The notes under the pieces: model-generated | Told to the model about the DNA's origin: nothing | Database searches by the model: none | What the model saw: the letters and a program-made list of their open reading frames with translations, nothing else | Assembly: GCA_014155875.1 (NCBI GenBank) | Contig: JACEFZ010027747.1 | Span: 124,001 to 188,000 of the forward strand | DNA: 64,000 nt | Reading direction: 5' to 3' | From: Cepaea nemoralis | Lineage: Eukaryota > Mollusca > Gastropoda > Stylommatophora > Helicidae | In this document: positions 22,393 through 34,352 of the stretch, piece after piece | How the letters are laid out: each line of letters starts with the position of its first letter | Position numbering within the stretch: position 1 is the stretch's first letter | Made by a program: the position numbers and the translations under genes

Positions 22393-23532
22393 ATGAAGAT
22401 CCCCTGCCGGCTTGCTAGGCCAGTCGCAGGTTTAGGACACTAATCTGACCACAGGGAGTCCATCCCCTATGGCGAGCCATAGCCCCGTTAGCCCATGACC
22501 TCGCGGTCATGGTTGCCCGGTCTGCACCACGTGGAGGTGGGGGTTGACTTGTGTAGTCTGCGGGTCATCGGCAGGCTACTAATTTTCGCTCTTCATCCCT
22601 CCTGGGAGAGGCTAGCCGATCCTAACCCTGCTGGCTGCAGGGCCAGGCGCATTCCACACCTTACAGACCATTGTCTTCATTACCTCAAATCCGTGCTTCG
22701 CAACGATCTCTTCCTAACCCATGCTATCCGATCCTATCTCTGCATTCAAGTCACAATTTTTATATTGTCATTTATTTGATTACCTATGGAACTTTGAAGT
22801 TAATAACTGATTCATTATTATTTGTGGGGGATTGGCACTGGATCATATTTAAGCGAGTTTCCTGTTTTGTGATTGTTGCTGTCTTAATATTGCTATTATT
22901 ATTCTAGAGCTCACTACTTCGGATTGTGTTTGTGCTTTCTTTGCTTCTTTAGATAGTATTAGAATCACTTCTTCATCAGAAGGAACATTTTCCTCTGTAT
23001 AGCTTGAGAACTGCACTGTTTCATATGTGTTTAGAAACTTTTTGCCTTCTGCCTCCCATAGCGTTTCTCATAATCCCAAATTGCTATTCTAATAATATTT
23101 TATTTTCTCTACTACTTGGGCTGTCATTCCTAATTCATACACATTTCTAACATCCCAGAAGGCAATTAAGAAGACTTCTCTGGGTCAAAGGAATTAAGTC
23201 GGCGATCCAGCCTCCTTACGGTTTCCTTTGCATCGCATCGTATTTCCTATATAAGCTAATAGAATAGAAATCTCGCGTCGTCTCAATTAACTTAGATGTT
23301 TTTCTTTCCTTTACTCTAGACGTATTCATGGTTGGTTGGTCCTCGTAGCCAAAATGTTCCTTCCATGGGATGTGGCGGTGAGTTGTACATCAACCCCTCA
23401 GGACATGCATGACAGCGGTGCCATTCTTGGTTTCTCGTGTCTCCACTGGCACCATTTAAGAGTGGCTTCAGACATTGGACTGGATGTCCCTTCTAACGTC
23501 CAGGTGATATATGATATAAGTTTGACCAATAA
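22393..23532. other. Unassigned; possible TE debris
   Basis: A GC-richer block (22393-22665) abuts the LINE fragment and may be other element sequence. 22930-23160 may be highly degraded LINE linker sequence on the minus strand. Neither is firm. Confidence 0.4.
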
Positions 23533-23785
23533 TGCCGCCCTCCGTGGCGAAGAAGATACGGACGCGGTTCGTAATCCCGCATACCCGCGTTCTAAACACA
23601 GCTGCGCGTGATTTGGTTGCAGATAGCGTTGCGCTGGTATTTTGCGAAATGGTATGGTACCGGTCGTTCAGGAAGCAATGGCAAACTACTGAACGTAAAC
23701 TTGCCAAGACATCGACAACAGCAAAAAATGCTGGTGTTGACTGCAAACGTCTTGTAAAGGATATGCAACTAACTGAATGACCATT
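23533..23785 (+). mobile_element. SINE-C copy 2
   Basis: Closely related to copy 1 (3744-3984). Begins GCCGCCCTCCGTGGCGAAGA and ends TTGTAAAGGATATGCAACT. Confidence 0.85.
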
Positions 23786-24074
23786 ACTCATAATTAACTA
23801 CTACAAATTACGGTTGAACGAAGAATAGTTCATGTTCTGACGTTCGTCATCAAATGTGTGCCCATAACCTGTTCGTTAATAAAATATTCGTTAATATACA
23901 ATACACAGCAATACGGTCGGATGTGTTTGTTTGTTTGTTATTTGACCTTTGCTGGTTTAATATAAAATTCTGAGACCATCTAAGATGGGATGATAAGAAT
24001 TCTATCTATATTACATAGTTGTGGATTCATGTGGATAATAGACCTGGCTGAAGACACCTTTATTTAGGAGTGTC

Positions 24075-24265
24075 TAGTTGGTCAAGTGTCGAGGTACACT
24101 TGTTCCTACAGCGAGGCGATGTCGTCATTTGGAGGTGACAGGTTCGAATCTGGGTCGGTAACTATACCTTTCAATTTTTATGTTGTCTAATGGTCCTCTA
24201 ATCCCTCCCTCTTTTCTCTACTTCTGTCAGCGCCAAACAATATACGTGTGTTTATTTATGAACTG
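24075..24265 (+). mobile_element. SINE-B, most complete copy
   Basis: tRNA-like head with TCTAGTTGGTCAAGTGTCGAG (A-box region, about 24081) and GGTTCGAATCTG (B box, about 24151), an unusually long spacer between them, then the body ATGTTGTCTAATGG and the tail GCGCCAAACAATATACGTG with GTTTATTTA. The tail recurs at 8911-9092 (inverted pair) and 35583-35760. Confidence 0.8.
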
Positions 24266-24464
24266 CCTTAGTGGCCTCAGGGGTTCCTCAGTTGATATGT
24301 CTGTGTTATACTCTCGTTGCCGGGATGCTAAACTGGAGGATCCATTCTTACAGAAAATAAAGACATCACAATCATTAAAGTCAAGTCAACAGCTCTTTTC
24401 ACGCTTTGGGGCGTATTAGGTATGTCGTTGTAACCATATATTATACAGATCAGCCGGAACTCAC
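24266..24464. other. No recognised feature
   Basis: Short unique-looking segment between two SINE-like elements. Confidence 0.5.
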
Positions 24465-24662
24465 TCGCTGTGTGATGTTTTCAATATAACACCCACCCCA
24501 TTTACGTCTGAGATTATTTCCTCCCACCCATTTTAAACGGGGTCTACCTGGCCCTACTATGTTAATAAAAACGGTAATCCTTGCCACGAGAAGGACCAGA
24601 ACACAAAACCACCCGTCTAGATGCCAGGTATGTAATCCACTGCGCCACAGAGGGTCCTGTTC
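24465..24662 (-). mobile_element. tRNA-headed SINE-like element (SINE-F)
   Basis: Minus strand begins with CTGTGGCGCAGTGGATTACA, an excellent A box (TGGCGCAGTGG). The B box is weak. The body includes TTTAAAATGGGT and GGAGGAAATAATCTC; a similar TTAAAATGGGTACCA stretch occurs at about 45977 on the plus strand. Confidence 0.55.
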
Positions 24663-24984
24663 AATGATTACTGGCCAATAATAGTCCTCTAAGAGTACGA
24701 AACGTGAATTACCTGTAACAGGAAACGGTAGGTCTAACGACATAAGTGCTGGTAGAATAGTCTCGTGTGTACTCAGGGACGAGGGAATCGTCGATAGATG
24801 CCAACGTTGTGATAGTTACAGCTAGTTAATAGTGGCAGCCGGGTAGTTATCACACTAGCTTACCGTCACATCTGTCTGGAGTTCAAACAACCTGCATATG
24901 TGTCTGTTTAGAACCGATCACATGCCCCCTCCCTTCCCCTCACTTTCCGTCTCATTAAATGGATGTCAGGGGATCCGTCTATTG
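24663..24984. other. No recognised feature
   Basis: Nothing supported in this segment. Confidence 0.5.
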
Positions 24985-25045
24985 AAGTAAAATCTGGCTA
25001 CATAACTGTTTAGAACTAGGCTAAATAAATGTTTAGAAATAGAAG
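24985..25045. repeat. Roughly 27-bp minisatellite, left part
   Basis: Units of the CTGTTTAGAACTAGGCTA type; continues at 25440 after a SINE insertion. Confidence 0.8.
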
Positions 25046-25439
25046 GGTTGCCTGGTCTAGAGGTATTGTCTCCGCTTTGAGTGCTCGAGGTCCCGGGTTC
25101 AAGCCCCGGTGAGTGCCGGGATTTTTTCACGTGGACTTTAGTAACAAAATCTCCCCTGGTCTCTGGGTAGTGAGATCGGACGGCCGTGTGTACTGTTGCG
25201 CACGTAAAAAATCCCTTGGCAGTTGGAAATCGAAAAAGAGTAGCCTAATGGCGCTTCCCGGGCAAAATTTTGAGTTAAAATTCTAGTCAAAGTGTTCCAG
25301 GATCCTCGCCGGTGCTACGGAGTTCGTGCACTGAGCTGAGATTCTCCGGACTCAGGCTTTAGTTCGGAGTAGAACGGAGCACTTATGGGTTACACCCGTG
25401 TGCGGTATTGTTGATCCGTCGACTAAACTAAACTAAACT
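25046..25439 (+). mobile_element. SINE-X, tRNA head and LINE-like tail
   Basis: The head contains TGGTCTAGAGG (A box, about 25051) and GGTTCAAGCCC (B box, about 25097), like a tRNA with an acceptor-side CCGG. The body holds the 16-mer GCTACGGAGTTCGTGC (25314-25329), shared with SINE-A and with the 5' UTR of the resident LINE. The 3' end has GAGCACTTATGG (25377), TGATCCGTCGACTAA (25412) and a (CTAAA)n tail. The LINE 3' end has GAGCACTTATGG, TGATCTGTCGACTAA and (CTAA)n in the same order and similar spacing. This matches the known pattern in which a SINE borrows the 3' recognition sequence of a partner LINE. Confidence 0.9.
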
Positions 25440-25655
25440 GTTTAAAATTATCCTACACCACTGTTTAGGAATAAAAGGCTACATCGCTATTCAGACAAAG
25501 GCTACATCACTGCTTAGAAATATGTTACGCCTCTGTTAAGAAAAAGGCTATATCACTTTTCACAAAAAGGCTACATCACTTTTTAGAAAAGGCTACATCA
25601 ATGTTCAGAAAAGCGTTACATCACTGTTTAGAAAAGGGCTACATCTCTGAACATT
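25440..25655. repeat. Roughly 27-bp minisatellite, right part
   Basis: Units such as TCACTGTTTAGAAAAGGCTACA, irregular in length. Same array as 24985-25045. Confidence 0.85.
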
Positions 25656-25694
25656 ATTAGATTATCAGCACACACCTAATATGTACTCGTCATC

Positions 25695-25709
25695 GTCATC
25701 GTCGTGGTG

Positions 25710-25756
<47 letters not shown>

Positions 25757-25915
25757 TATCATCATCATCATCATGATGGTCATTAACTTCATCTTCGCTA
25801 TATTCATCGTCATTATCATCATTGATTTGATCATTATCATTATCATCATTGATTTGATCATTATCATCTTCATCATTATCATATTAATGATCAGCATAAT
25901 AATAAAAAAAAAAGT
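25695..25915. repeat. (ATC)n microsatellite
   Basis: Trinucleotide tract, pure at about 25710-25772 and interrupted afterwards; open frames here are repeat artefacts. Confidence 0.96.
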
Positions 25916-26449
25916 CATCATCATCAGTTTAGTCAGTCCAAAAGCTGATGTTTGATGTTGAGCTCGTCTGATCATCTGACAGTTCTCTATATTTTAGAGC
26001 AACACTGAACCACAATATGCTACCTGTGTAATGCATTTGTTTTGTGGAAATCACTATTTCCATCTCCCCGAGAATTGAACCCTGAAATAGTATCAGCACT
26101 AGACTGTTCTATGATACTGTTGAACGGCCAAGACAAGATGCTTGGTTTTAACTATTTTATTATTTGCAACATTCATCAATATCTCTATGCACTTGTTGAT
26201 TCCATATCTTTTCTGTTCACTTGTTGCAACTAGCTATAACAGAACATTGAAAAGCATTACATTTCTTTGCGTCTTATTTGGTTTTTGGGTATATGATATT
26301 GTTTCCCATAAGAATACTGCTACGTGCCAGGTAAGAACAGTGCGTATTTTCCCACATCTCAGTTAATATTATCTGACTATTTAGTTGGTTATTGTGGTCA
26401 AAAATATTTGTAAAAACATTTCTTCATGTAGGATTATTTACGTTGCGTG
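25916..26449. other. Mostly unassigned; weak tRNA-like segment
   Basis: On the minus strand 26045-26132 has TTGGCCGTTCAACAG and GGGTTCAATTCTC, a degenerate tRNA or SINE head. Nothing else is supported. Confidence 0.4.
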
Positions 26450-26605
26450 TCCCTCCCAGTGGGGTTAAATTACTTTTAAAATCTCATCGGTTTAATTTAC
26501 CACTGGAATCTCGTCTTCTGGGGTTAATTTACTCGTCAATTGTTGCCTAGCGGTCTTAATTTACTTATTAACTCTTGCCTAGCGGCCTTAATTTACTTGT
26601 TAGGT
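26450..26605. repeat. 32-bp minisatellite, left part
   Basis: Units TGCCTAGCGGTCTTAATTTA followed by CTTATTAACTCT; starts at 26545 and 26577 give 32 bp. The same unit resumes at about 28460, beyond the G-rich tract. Confidence 0.9.
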
Positions 26606-27892
26606 TGGGTGGGTGCGGGATTTGTGTGTGGGTACGTGCGGGATGTATGGGTTGGCGGGGAGATGTGTGTGTGAGGATGGGGATGTGTGTTTGGCTAGGC
26701 GGTTGTGGGTGAGTGGGTGGAGGAAGATATGTGGGTGGATGATTGTTGGTGGGTTATGGGATGGGTGGGGGATATATGTGTGGGTGGGGAGATGTGGGTG
26801 TGGGGGATATGTGGTGGGTGGGAGATGTGTGCATGTGGGGGTGGTTGTGGGTGTGGGGATGTGTGTGTGAGTGAGGGATGTGTGTGGGTGTGGGATGTTT
26901 GGGTGGATGTGATGGGGAGTGTGTGGGTGGGTAGGTGGATGTGCGGGTTAGGGATGTGTGGGTGAATGTGTGTGGGGGTGTGGAAGATGTGTGTGGGTTG
27001 GGGGATGGGTGCGTGACGGGTGTGAGTTATGGATTTGGGGATGTGTGTGTGGGTGGGGGATATGTCTGGGTGGAGGATGTATGTGTGGGTAGTGAGGGTG
27101 ATTGTAGGTGAGGGATGTGTGGGTGGGTTGGAGATGTGTGTGTGTGTGTGGGAGGGGAGATGGGTGTTGATAAAGGATATGTGTGTGGGTGGGTGGGGGT
27201 GTGGTTGGGTGTGGGTGTGCAGGTGGATGAAAGATGTGTGTTATGGTGGGGGACGTGTGTTTAGATGGATGGTTGGTATGTGTGAGTGTGGGTGGTTAGA
27301 TGGGAAATGTATGTGTTGATGAGTGGGTGAGGGATGTGTGGGTGTTAGTGGCTGAGGGATAAGTACGTGTGTGGAGGGATGAGTGAGAGGATGAATGTAT
27401 GGGTTTTAGATATGTGTGTGTGGGTTGTGTGTGCGTGGATGGGAGGTGTGTGTTTGTGAATGGGGGATGTGTTGGTGGGTGGGGATGTGAGTGAGGGATG
27501 TGTGTATGGGTGGGGAGATGTGTGTGTGGGTCGGGATGTCTGTGTGTATGGGTAGGGGTGTGTGGTTAAGGGATGTGAGGCTGGGGAATGGGTGGGTGGA
27601 GGATGTGTGGTTGGGTAGAGGATGTGTGGGTGGGTGATTGTATATGGGTAAGGGTGTGTGGTTAAGGGATGTGTGTTTAAGGTATTTTTAGTTGGGGGAT
27701 GGGTGGGTGGAGGATGTGTGGGTGGGTAGAGGATATGTGGGTGGGTGAGTGTGTGTAGGTTAGGAGATGGTGGGGCATGTTTGTATGGGTGGGCTCGGGA
27801 TCTGTGAGTAGGCTGGGGGAGATGGGAGATTATGTGCGTGGGTGCGGAATTTGTGTGTGGGTAGGTGCGGAATATGTGAGTTGGCTGAGAGA

Positions 27893-27924
<32 letters not shown>

Positions 27925-28290
27925 TGTGGGGAATATGTGGTTGAGGGATGTGTGTTAGGCTGGGTGGTTGGAGGTGTGTGGGTGGAGGAGGATATGTGGG
28001 TGGGTGATTGTTGGTGGGTAATGGGACGGGTGGAGGATATGTGAGTGGGTGGGGAGATGTGTGTAGGCGGGTGGATGTGTGTGGGTGGGGGATGTGTGGG
28101 TTTGGGAATGTATGTGTGCTGGGGTGTGGGTGGATGGGATGTGTGGTGGGTGGAAGGTGTGTGTGGGTGGGGAGATGTGTAGGTGTGGGGATATGGTGGA
28201 TGGGTGAGGGAATGTATGTGTGTCTGGGTTGTGTGTGTGATTGGGTGGGGGATGTGGGGTGAATGGGGGATGAGTGGGTGCGTGGTGGAT
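26605..28290 (+). repeat. 1.7-kb G/T-rich, C-poor tract
   Basis: Irregular repeats of GGGTG, GTGTGTG and GGGGATGTGTGGGTG, with extreme strand asymmetry (almost no C on the plus strand). Many runs of three or more G suggest potential to form G-quadruplexes or R-loops. Long frames on both strands (Trp/Gly/Val or Pro/His/Thr rich) follow from composition. Confidence 0.95.
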
Positions 28291-28459
28291 GTGTCTCATA
28301 ACGTGGTATTATGCATTGTTTATGTTTACAAAATTCATTTGACAATGTTTTTTTTTAATGCACTATTGATTAACGAATGGTGAGTGATTGGAAGGGCCGA
28401 ATGTAAGACGGGCCTGCGTGCCCAATTTGTTACCCTTTGAAAATGAAGTCTGTTCGTGT

Positions 28460-28900
28460 TAGTTTGTTAACTTTTGCCTAGCGGACTTAATTTACTTATT
28501 TATTCTTACCTAGTGGGCTTTGTTTACTTAATTCTTACCTAGTGGGCTTTGATTACTTAATTTTTACCTAGTGGGCTTTGTTTACTTGTTAATTCTTACA
28601 TCATGTGCTTTGTTTACTTGTTAATTCTTACCTAGTGGGCTTTGCTTACTTGTTAATTATTACATTGTGGGCTTTGTTTACTTGTTAATTCTTATGAAGT
28701 GGGCTTGATTTACTTGCTAATTCTTGTCTAGCGGGCTTAATTTATTTGCTAACTCAAACGCAGTGGGCCTTATTTACTTGTTAACTCTTGGCTAGTGGTC
28801 TTAATTTACATTTGATATATCTTATCATGATATTTACTTTTCAATTTCCCCCTTGTGGAATTAATTTACTGTTTAAATATTGCCTAGTGGGATATTCATT
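28460..28900. repeat. 32-bp minisatellite, right part
   Basis: About 13 units of the TTACTTGTTAATTCTTACCT and AGTGGGCTTTG type, more diverged than the left part. Confidence 0.9.
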
Positions 28901-29664
28901 TCCTGTAAACAAACCGCACTGTGTAATTAATTTACTTGCTTCACTTCTCATAGATTTAAATCATTTGTGTTTGCGTCATTACGACATCGACTGCCACTCT
29001 GATATAGGCCGCGGTATCGCTTCGACTCTGCGGGTCAGAAAATAGTCACAGGATATTGCTCTGTCGTATGAAAGTCACACATAAATGAGGATGGAGTACG
29101 TGATATAAAAGACATTTGATAGGATTTAAGTGACATCTTCGCCGCACTGTCTGATCATCTTTTATGCCTGCCGTCGTCCTTTTGAAATATATAGGAGATT
29201 CTTAGCTCCGTGCACGAAATCTTTGTATCGGCGGGGTTTACAATGTGTGTATGGTTGTATGTGTATGCGTCTATGTGTGTATGTGTGTTATGAATCAACA
29301 TAAACACATAATTTAATCGAAATAAATGTTCTGTTAGAAATGTTGCTGCTTACACCGTGCACACTACAATGTGTGATTACCACGGGATGGTTAAGGTGTT
29401 TATGGTGTTCTCACACCAATAAAGTATTCTGGATTCAACCTGCAGTCTTGGGAACTCAGAAATCTCCGGGACCACCTTGGAAAAATAGGTACGGGATAGT
29501 TTTCCGAATTCTCTGGTAACTTAATTGGCAAAGAAAGCCGACGAAGAAGGAAATTGGTGGATGCCACTTCATTGTGCTATCTAGTATATGTCAACATCTG
29601 ACACTTCAAATCTCTACAGCAGAATATATTATGGGTCTACCTTTATCTTTTGCTCACCCGACCC
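28901..29664. other. No recognised feature
   Basis: Contains a short TGTGTATG-rich stretch (29243-29290) and nothing else I can support. Confidence 0.6.
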
Positions 29665-30025
29665 ACCACTCAGAAATGTCTACGTTTACCAATTACCCAG
29701 AAGGTGATACACTTGACTCACCATCCAGAAATGTCTGCCTTTATCTTTTGCCCAGAAATTGATACATCTGACCCGCCATCCAGAAAAAATCTACCTTTAC
29801 CTCTTGCCCAGAAGGTGATAGACCCGACCCACTACCCAGAAATGTCTACCTTTACCTCTTATCCAGCATTTGATACACCCGACCCACCATCCAGAAATGT
29901 CTACCTTTACCTCTTGCTCAGAAAGTGATACATCCGACCCACCTTCCAGAAATTTCTATCTTTACCTCTTGCCAAGAAGGTGATACACTCAACCCACCAC
30001 CCAGAAATGTCTACCTTTACCGCAG
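29665..30025. repeat. 55-bp minisatellite, about 6-7 copies
   Basis: Unit AAATGTCTACCTTTACCTCT followed by TGCCCAGAAGGTGATACACC and CGACCCACCATCCAG; starts at 29671, 29726 and 29781. Confidence 0.95.
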
Positions 30026-30500
30026 AAAAAAAACAAAAAAAACACCTGCTGAGACAGAAAGCACAAGATGACGTAGAAGTGAAGTCTGTGGAACTTGTTG
30101 CGGGGACACTGTAATGGATGAACGTTCTGATATGCACATAATTCCCCAACACACCCTCTCTTTTCCCGTTAATTATACAGGCTGTTACTTAAATGGAAAT
30201 TTCTGTATCGATTAAGGAATTTTAGGGCTTAATGTTAGAGCTAATGGAGTTTTGATTGCCCCAGCCAGGTTTGTTCAGTGATAACCTGCGGATGATATTG
30301 GCGATAAATATACAACGATCAATCTCCGAAGACGGTACCACGTGATAGGAACTTGCATGTTACGCGTGTCGCGTCATTTTATCTGCTAGTTGTTCTATAC
30401 ATGGCGCGGACAGGTACTGGACACCACATAGATTACAGGCAGGGACAAATTGGACGCTTGGTTTTACAGCAGGGAGGACAGTCACTGAGGTCCAGTTGGG
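30026..30500. other. No recognised feature
   Basis: An A-rich run at 30025-30043 abuts the array; otherwise nothing. Confidence 0.6.
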
Positions 30501-30504
30501 TTAT

Positions 30505-31140
30505 TAATCAATCAATCAATCATGTGCCATGCCGGAAAGCGTGGGCGGTCATGACTCGCCATTTAACTCGATCATCATAGTCGTGGATCAGGTCAATGTT
30601 CCTGTCTCGACCATGCCATGGTGGCCAAGCCATCCAGGTGTTTTCTTCTCGGTCTTCCCCTTGGTCTGTTCCTTTCGATCTTGCCAGTTGTCACTAAGTT
30701 CTCTAATCCATTTCTTCTCATAACATGGCCAAAAAATTGTGACTGTCTACGTCTAATTTCTCTAATCAATTTACGATTTTTATTTGTCTCCTGTAGTACT
30801 TGGTCATTGGTTTTTTGGTCTGTCCATGGTATTCTTTGCATTTCCCTCAGAAACCACATTTCTGCAGCCATCAGATGTTTTTCAGCTTGACTGCACATTG
30901 TCCAAGTTTCACATCCATACAAAAGAACAGGCTCTATGTATCCCTTCATCACTCTTTTTCTCTTTTCAATTGACATCTTTTTCTTGGTCAGAATGTTTTT
31001 CATCTTGCTAAAGGCTACTTTCGCCATGGCGATTCTTGTTCTAATCTCTTCAAGGCATCTCCCATCAGATGTTATAACTGTTCCGAGATAATAAGGATTA
31101 TAGTCGCTGATGTTCAGTCTGGTACAGCCAGGACAAACTG
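30505..31140 (-). pseudogene. LINE reverse transcriptase C-terminal region, 144-codon open stretch
   Basis: Minus strand, read from the right: AKVAFSKMKNILTKKKMS, YIEPVLLYGCETWTMCSQAE, EMWFLREMQRIPWTDQKTND, FFGHVMRRNGLENLVTTGKI and RPRGRPRRKHLDGLATMA. These are the thumb and C-terminal signatures of a non-LTR element. The stretch 30593-31027 is uninterrupted, so this copy is younger than its neighbours. It is 5' truncated, a frameshift precedes the expected end, and the 3' end at the left carries an (ATTG)n tail. The same family occurs at 38075-38690 and 47588-47800. Confidence 0.9.
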
Positions 31141-31259
31141 ATGACGTGGAAAACAGAGAGGATTAAACTTTAGATGCTACACCCGCCTACACACAATATT
31201 AAAAACACAGCGAAGAACTATACATATTACAGTAGTGTGGAAACCCTGCAGTACATTAC

Positions 31260-31585
31260 AACGAACAACTAACTGAAACTGTGACGACCGTAGACAGACT
31301 AAATTTTAAAATTACAACCAGGAGTCAATTGTAGATGTAACAAATAAAGACATACCATGTTCACAATTACAGCGAGGGTCTAACTGTAAGCAATACAGTC
31401 TTGTATAAACCCAATACAACCGGAAATATTTGCGGATAGAGAGATAGAGGAAGACAGCTTGGCACGGAAGGGGTCAACACACGAATTGATCCATGCCTTC
31501 GAAGATCGTAATTTGTGGAGAAACATGATCACCCACTTCAGCCGGCAAGGCACAGGATGATTATCATGATAAACCAGTATTAATA
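31260..31585 (+). pseudogene. LINE C-terminal fragment
   Basis: Shares AATTTTAAAATTACAACCAG with 6450 and ends with ELIHAFEDRNLWRNMITHF, SRQGTG and a stop, the typical C-terminus of this LINE family (compare ELIHDSGDRVRWQNM at about 47720). Confidence 0.75.
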
Positions 31586-31689
31586 TAAATGAGCATATCA
31601 CATAAAGTCATCCGCTAACCTGGCACTTTGAATATCTCGGGTAAATAACATAACATGATGATTAAAGCCGAGAACAAAAGGGAACGCTT

Positions 31690-31910
31690 TGAGTTACGTC
31701 AAGAACTTAAAGAGCGCTTGGAGTTGTCGAGAACTAAAAGAACACGCAGTTAAAGACGAGAACTAAACAGACGCTTGGAGTTACAGCCGAGAACTAAAGA
31801 GACGCTTTGATGTACAGTTGGGAACTAAAGAGACGCTTGGAGTTACAACTTAATACTAAAGGGACGCTTGGAGTTTTAGTCGAGAACTAAAGGGCCGCTT
31901 GGAAAGGCAG
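31690..31910. repeat. Roughly 31-bp minisatellite
   Basis: About seven diverged units of GAGAACTAAAGAGACGCTTG plus GAGTTACAGCC. Confidence 0.9.
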
Positions 31911-32639
31911 CCGTGCGCTGGCTGGATCGGCACACTGAACACAAACTACATGAATGTTTAAATTACAGCGGTTATATAACCGCCGGATATACTCACAAGA
32001 AACTACGGAAGATTTGCTCCTCAATCGTTAGCTACACGCTTTCTTTAATTACCTGGAAAAACTCGGAGCAGGGTGATTTCAGCCATGTTTAGTTAAGTAT
32101 ATACATATTTACACGTCAACCGAATTTATTGGCTCATCAAGTCAGTATTAATAGAGGTATGAACCGAACTCTAGAATCCCAACTACGTGGCTTCACTTGG
32201 AGTACAACACACTGTTAGACGCATGCCATTCACAGGACGTCGTAATCAGTCCTAGCATAAGGTTGGTTTATAATTTTCTAGGCAATTTTACATCTAGAAG
32301 CCTGCTCATAAGACTCACAATTAACACAAGGTGTTCTATTTCTGAACAACTGACTGCCTTACCATTGTCACAATTAACACAAAGTGGTCTGATTCTAAAT
32401 CGCCTGCGGTTGATTTCGATTCCGGTATCAGACGCGGCATGCATTTACCAACATTCTGTCATTAAAGACTGACTTAAGCACTATCATGACAGCGACGAAA
32501 TTTCGGTGTGGATTATAACAATCTGTGCACGTAGTTACACATTGGACACTTGTCTTAGATACAAATAGGAACTGGGTGCCTAGATCCTAGCCAAGTCATT
32601 AAGTGAACTTATTGATAACAACCAAGAACATTTTTTCAC
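31911..32639. other. No recognised feature
   Basis: Nothing supported. Confidence 0.6.
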
Positions 32640-32850
32640 TTGGATCTTAGAGGAAATTCAAATATTGCATTGTGATTCTGAAGTGAGCACTTGGATTACA
32701 ATCGAAGAACTAAAGAATCGATGTGTAGTTCTGAAGAGAGCACTTGGATTACAATAGTAGAACTAAAGAATTGAAGTGTAGTTCTGAACTGAGCACTTGG
32801 ATTACGGCCTACAATTAATAGACAAGAACAAATTTAGTACTGGGATTATC
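32640..32850. repeat. Roughly 53-bp tandem repeat
   Basis: Three to four units of GAGCACTTGGATTACAATCG and AAGAACTAAAGAATTGAAGT. Confidence 0.85.
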
Positions 32851-33985
32851 AGTGAACAATACATGAGCACTTTGATTACAACTTAAAATCACTTAGACTG
32901 CAATCGTAGGCCACAACAAAAGCAGGCGGGGCACACAGAAGTCAACACTCTGGATAGAGACACCCTAGATCAGGTCTCTGGATGTGAGACATATCAGTGT
33001 TTGGACCTCAGGTGACCAGTGTAGCGGGAGAAGTTGATGAATGAGATCGCACACACATGACACATTATTCTTCATGATTATTTGTGGAAGGCAAGAATAC
33101 ATTGACATCTGGTGGCTGAAGTGGTAAAGGAGCAGAGGCGTCAACAGAAGTGATCACTAGGACATCAGGATGTGGTCGTCCCACTTGTGGTGGTAAGTGA
33201 ACTGAGTGTGTTGTGCTGTTCTCTTGTCTTGCTGGTTCCATGAATCCGCTCAACAGTTCACTGGCACCTTACCGCCTTGACAGACAATAGAGTTTACATT
33301 GTGCTATAAAAAAGGCATAATAACTACAACCCATGGTGGTAAGGTCAGGGATGGAGTTATAATTCTCAGTGACACAAAGCCTGGGCTGAATTGTAGAGAC
33401 CATGTGTTGTCCATGCAGCATGATCTCTCACTCGACCTGCCTAGTTTACTCCAGAGAAAAGGTAACACCAATACACCTGGAACAAGACAAGCTGTAGAAG
33501 CTGAAGGATCAGCTGTACGCCTGTCGGAGCTTCCATCCTAGACCAATTGCCGACCAATACTTATGACCTGCATGATATTTAGTCTTTAGGTAGCATTTAC
33601 TTTCACTAGGATAAGGCTTCTACCCTCCCAGTTGTGCTCCTCCGTCCGAAGTGTGGGGTTTCAGGTTTTGTGAGCACCGCCCAAGATTCGTCGCTAACAG
33701 AAAGCAGGCAGTACCGTCTACTGTCATACGGTAGCTAAGTCATATCTAAGACCTGCCATTCAGTTACAGGTAACGTAAATATAAAGCCACTGTCTTGATC
33801 TTATAAGCAAAGTACACACAGGAAGGACTCTGTCACGAGCCTTCATGTGTCTGGGCAAACGGTTCTAGATCCATGTTTTATAGATCAATCGGCACTCGAG
33901 AGGTCACGGGGTCAACATCACACCGCCCACGTTAACTTCCCAAGACATGTCCTGGTAACCACGTTACGTTGGGTTGACCCGGGAC
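32851..33985. other. No recognised feature
   Basis: Short frames without recognisable domains. Confidence 0.6.
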
Positions 33986-34175
33986 TCTGGGTCAGTTTGA
34001 ACAATCCGTCTCCAAGTGTGCGGCCACTGACCCCAGGTCAGTTTGAACAATCCGTCTCCATGTGTGTGTACAATGACCCCGGGTCAGTTTGAACAATTCG
34101 TCTCCATGTGTGTGTCCAATGACCCCGGGTTAGTTTGAACAATCCATCTCTATGTGTGTGGCCACTAACCCCAGG
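33986..34175. repeat. 46-bp minisatellite, about 4 copies
   Basis: Unit GGTCAGTTTGAACAATCCGT followed by CTCCATGTGTGTGTACAATG and ACCCCG. Confidence 0.93.
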
Positions 34176-34219
34176 GCTCACCAGCACTGCATGAGACAAC
34201 AAGAACGCCGCAGGTGGCC

Positions 34220-34251
<32 letters not shown>

Positions 34252-34263
34252 GCCTGTTAGGCC

Positions 34264-34352
<89 letters not shown>
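34220..34352. repeat. (CTGT)n microsatellite
   Basis: Tetranucleotide tract of about 33 units, interrupted once at about 34252-34262. Confidence 0.97.

Noticed and set aside
27830..28345. Minus-strand Pro/Thr/His-rich frame of 171 codons
   Set aside because: Compositional artefact of the G-rich tract; no start context or domain.
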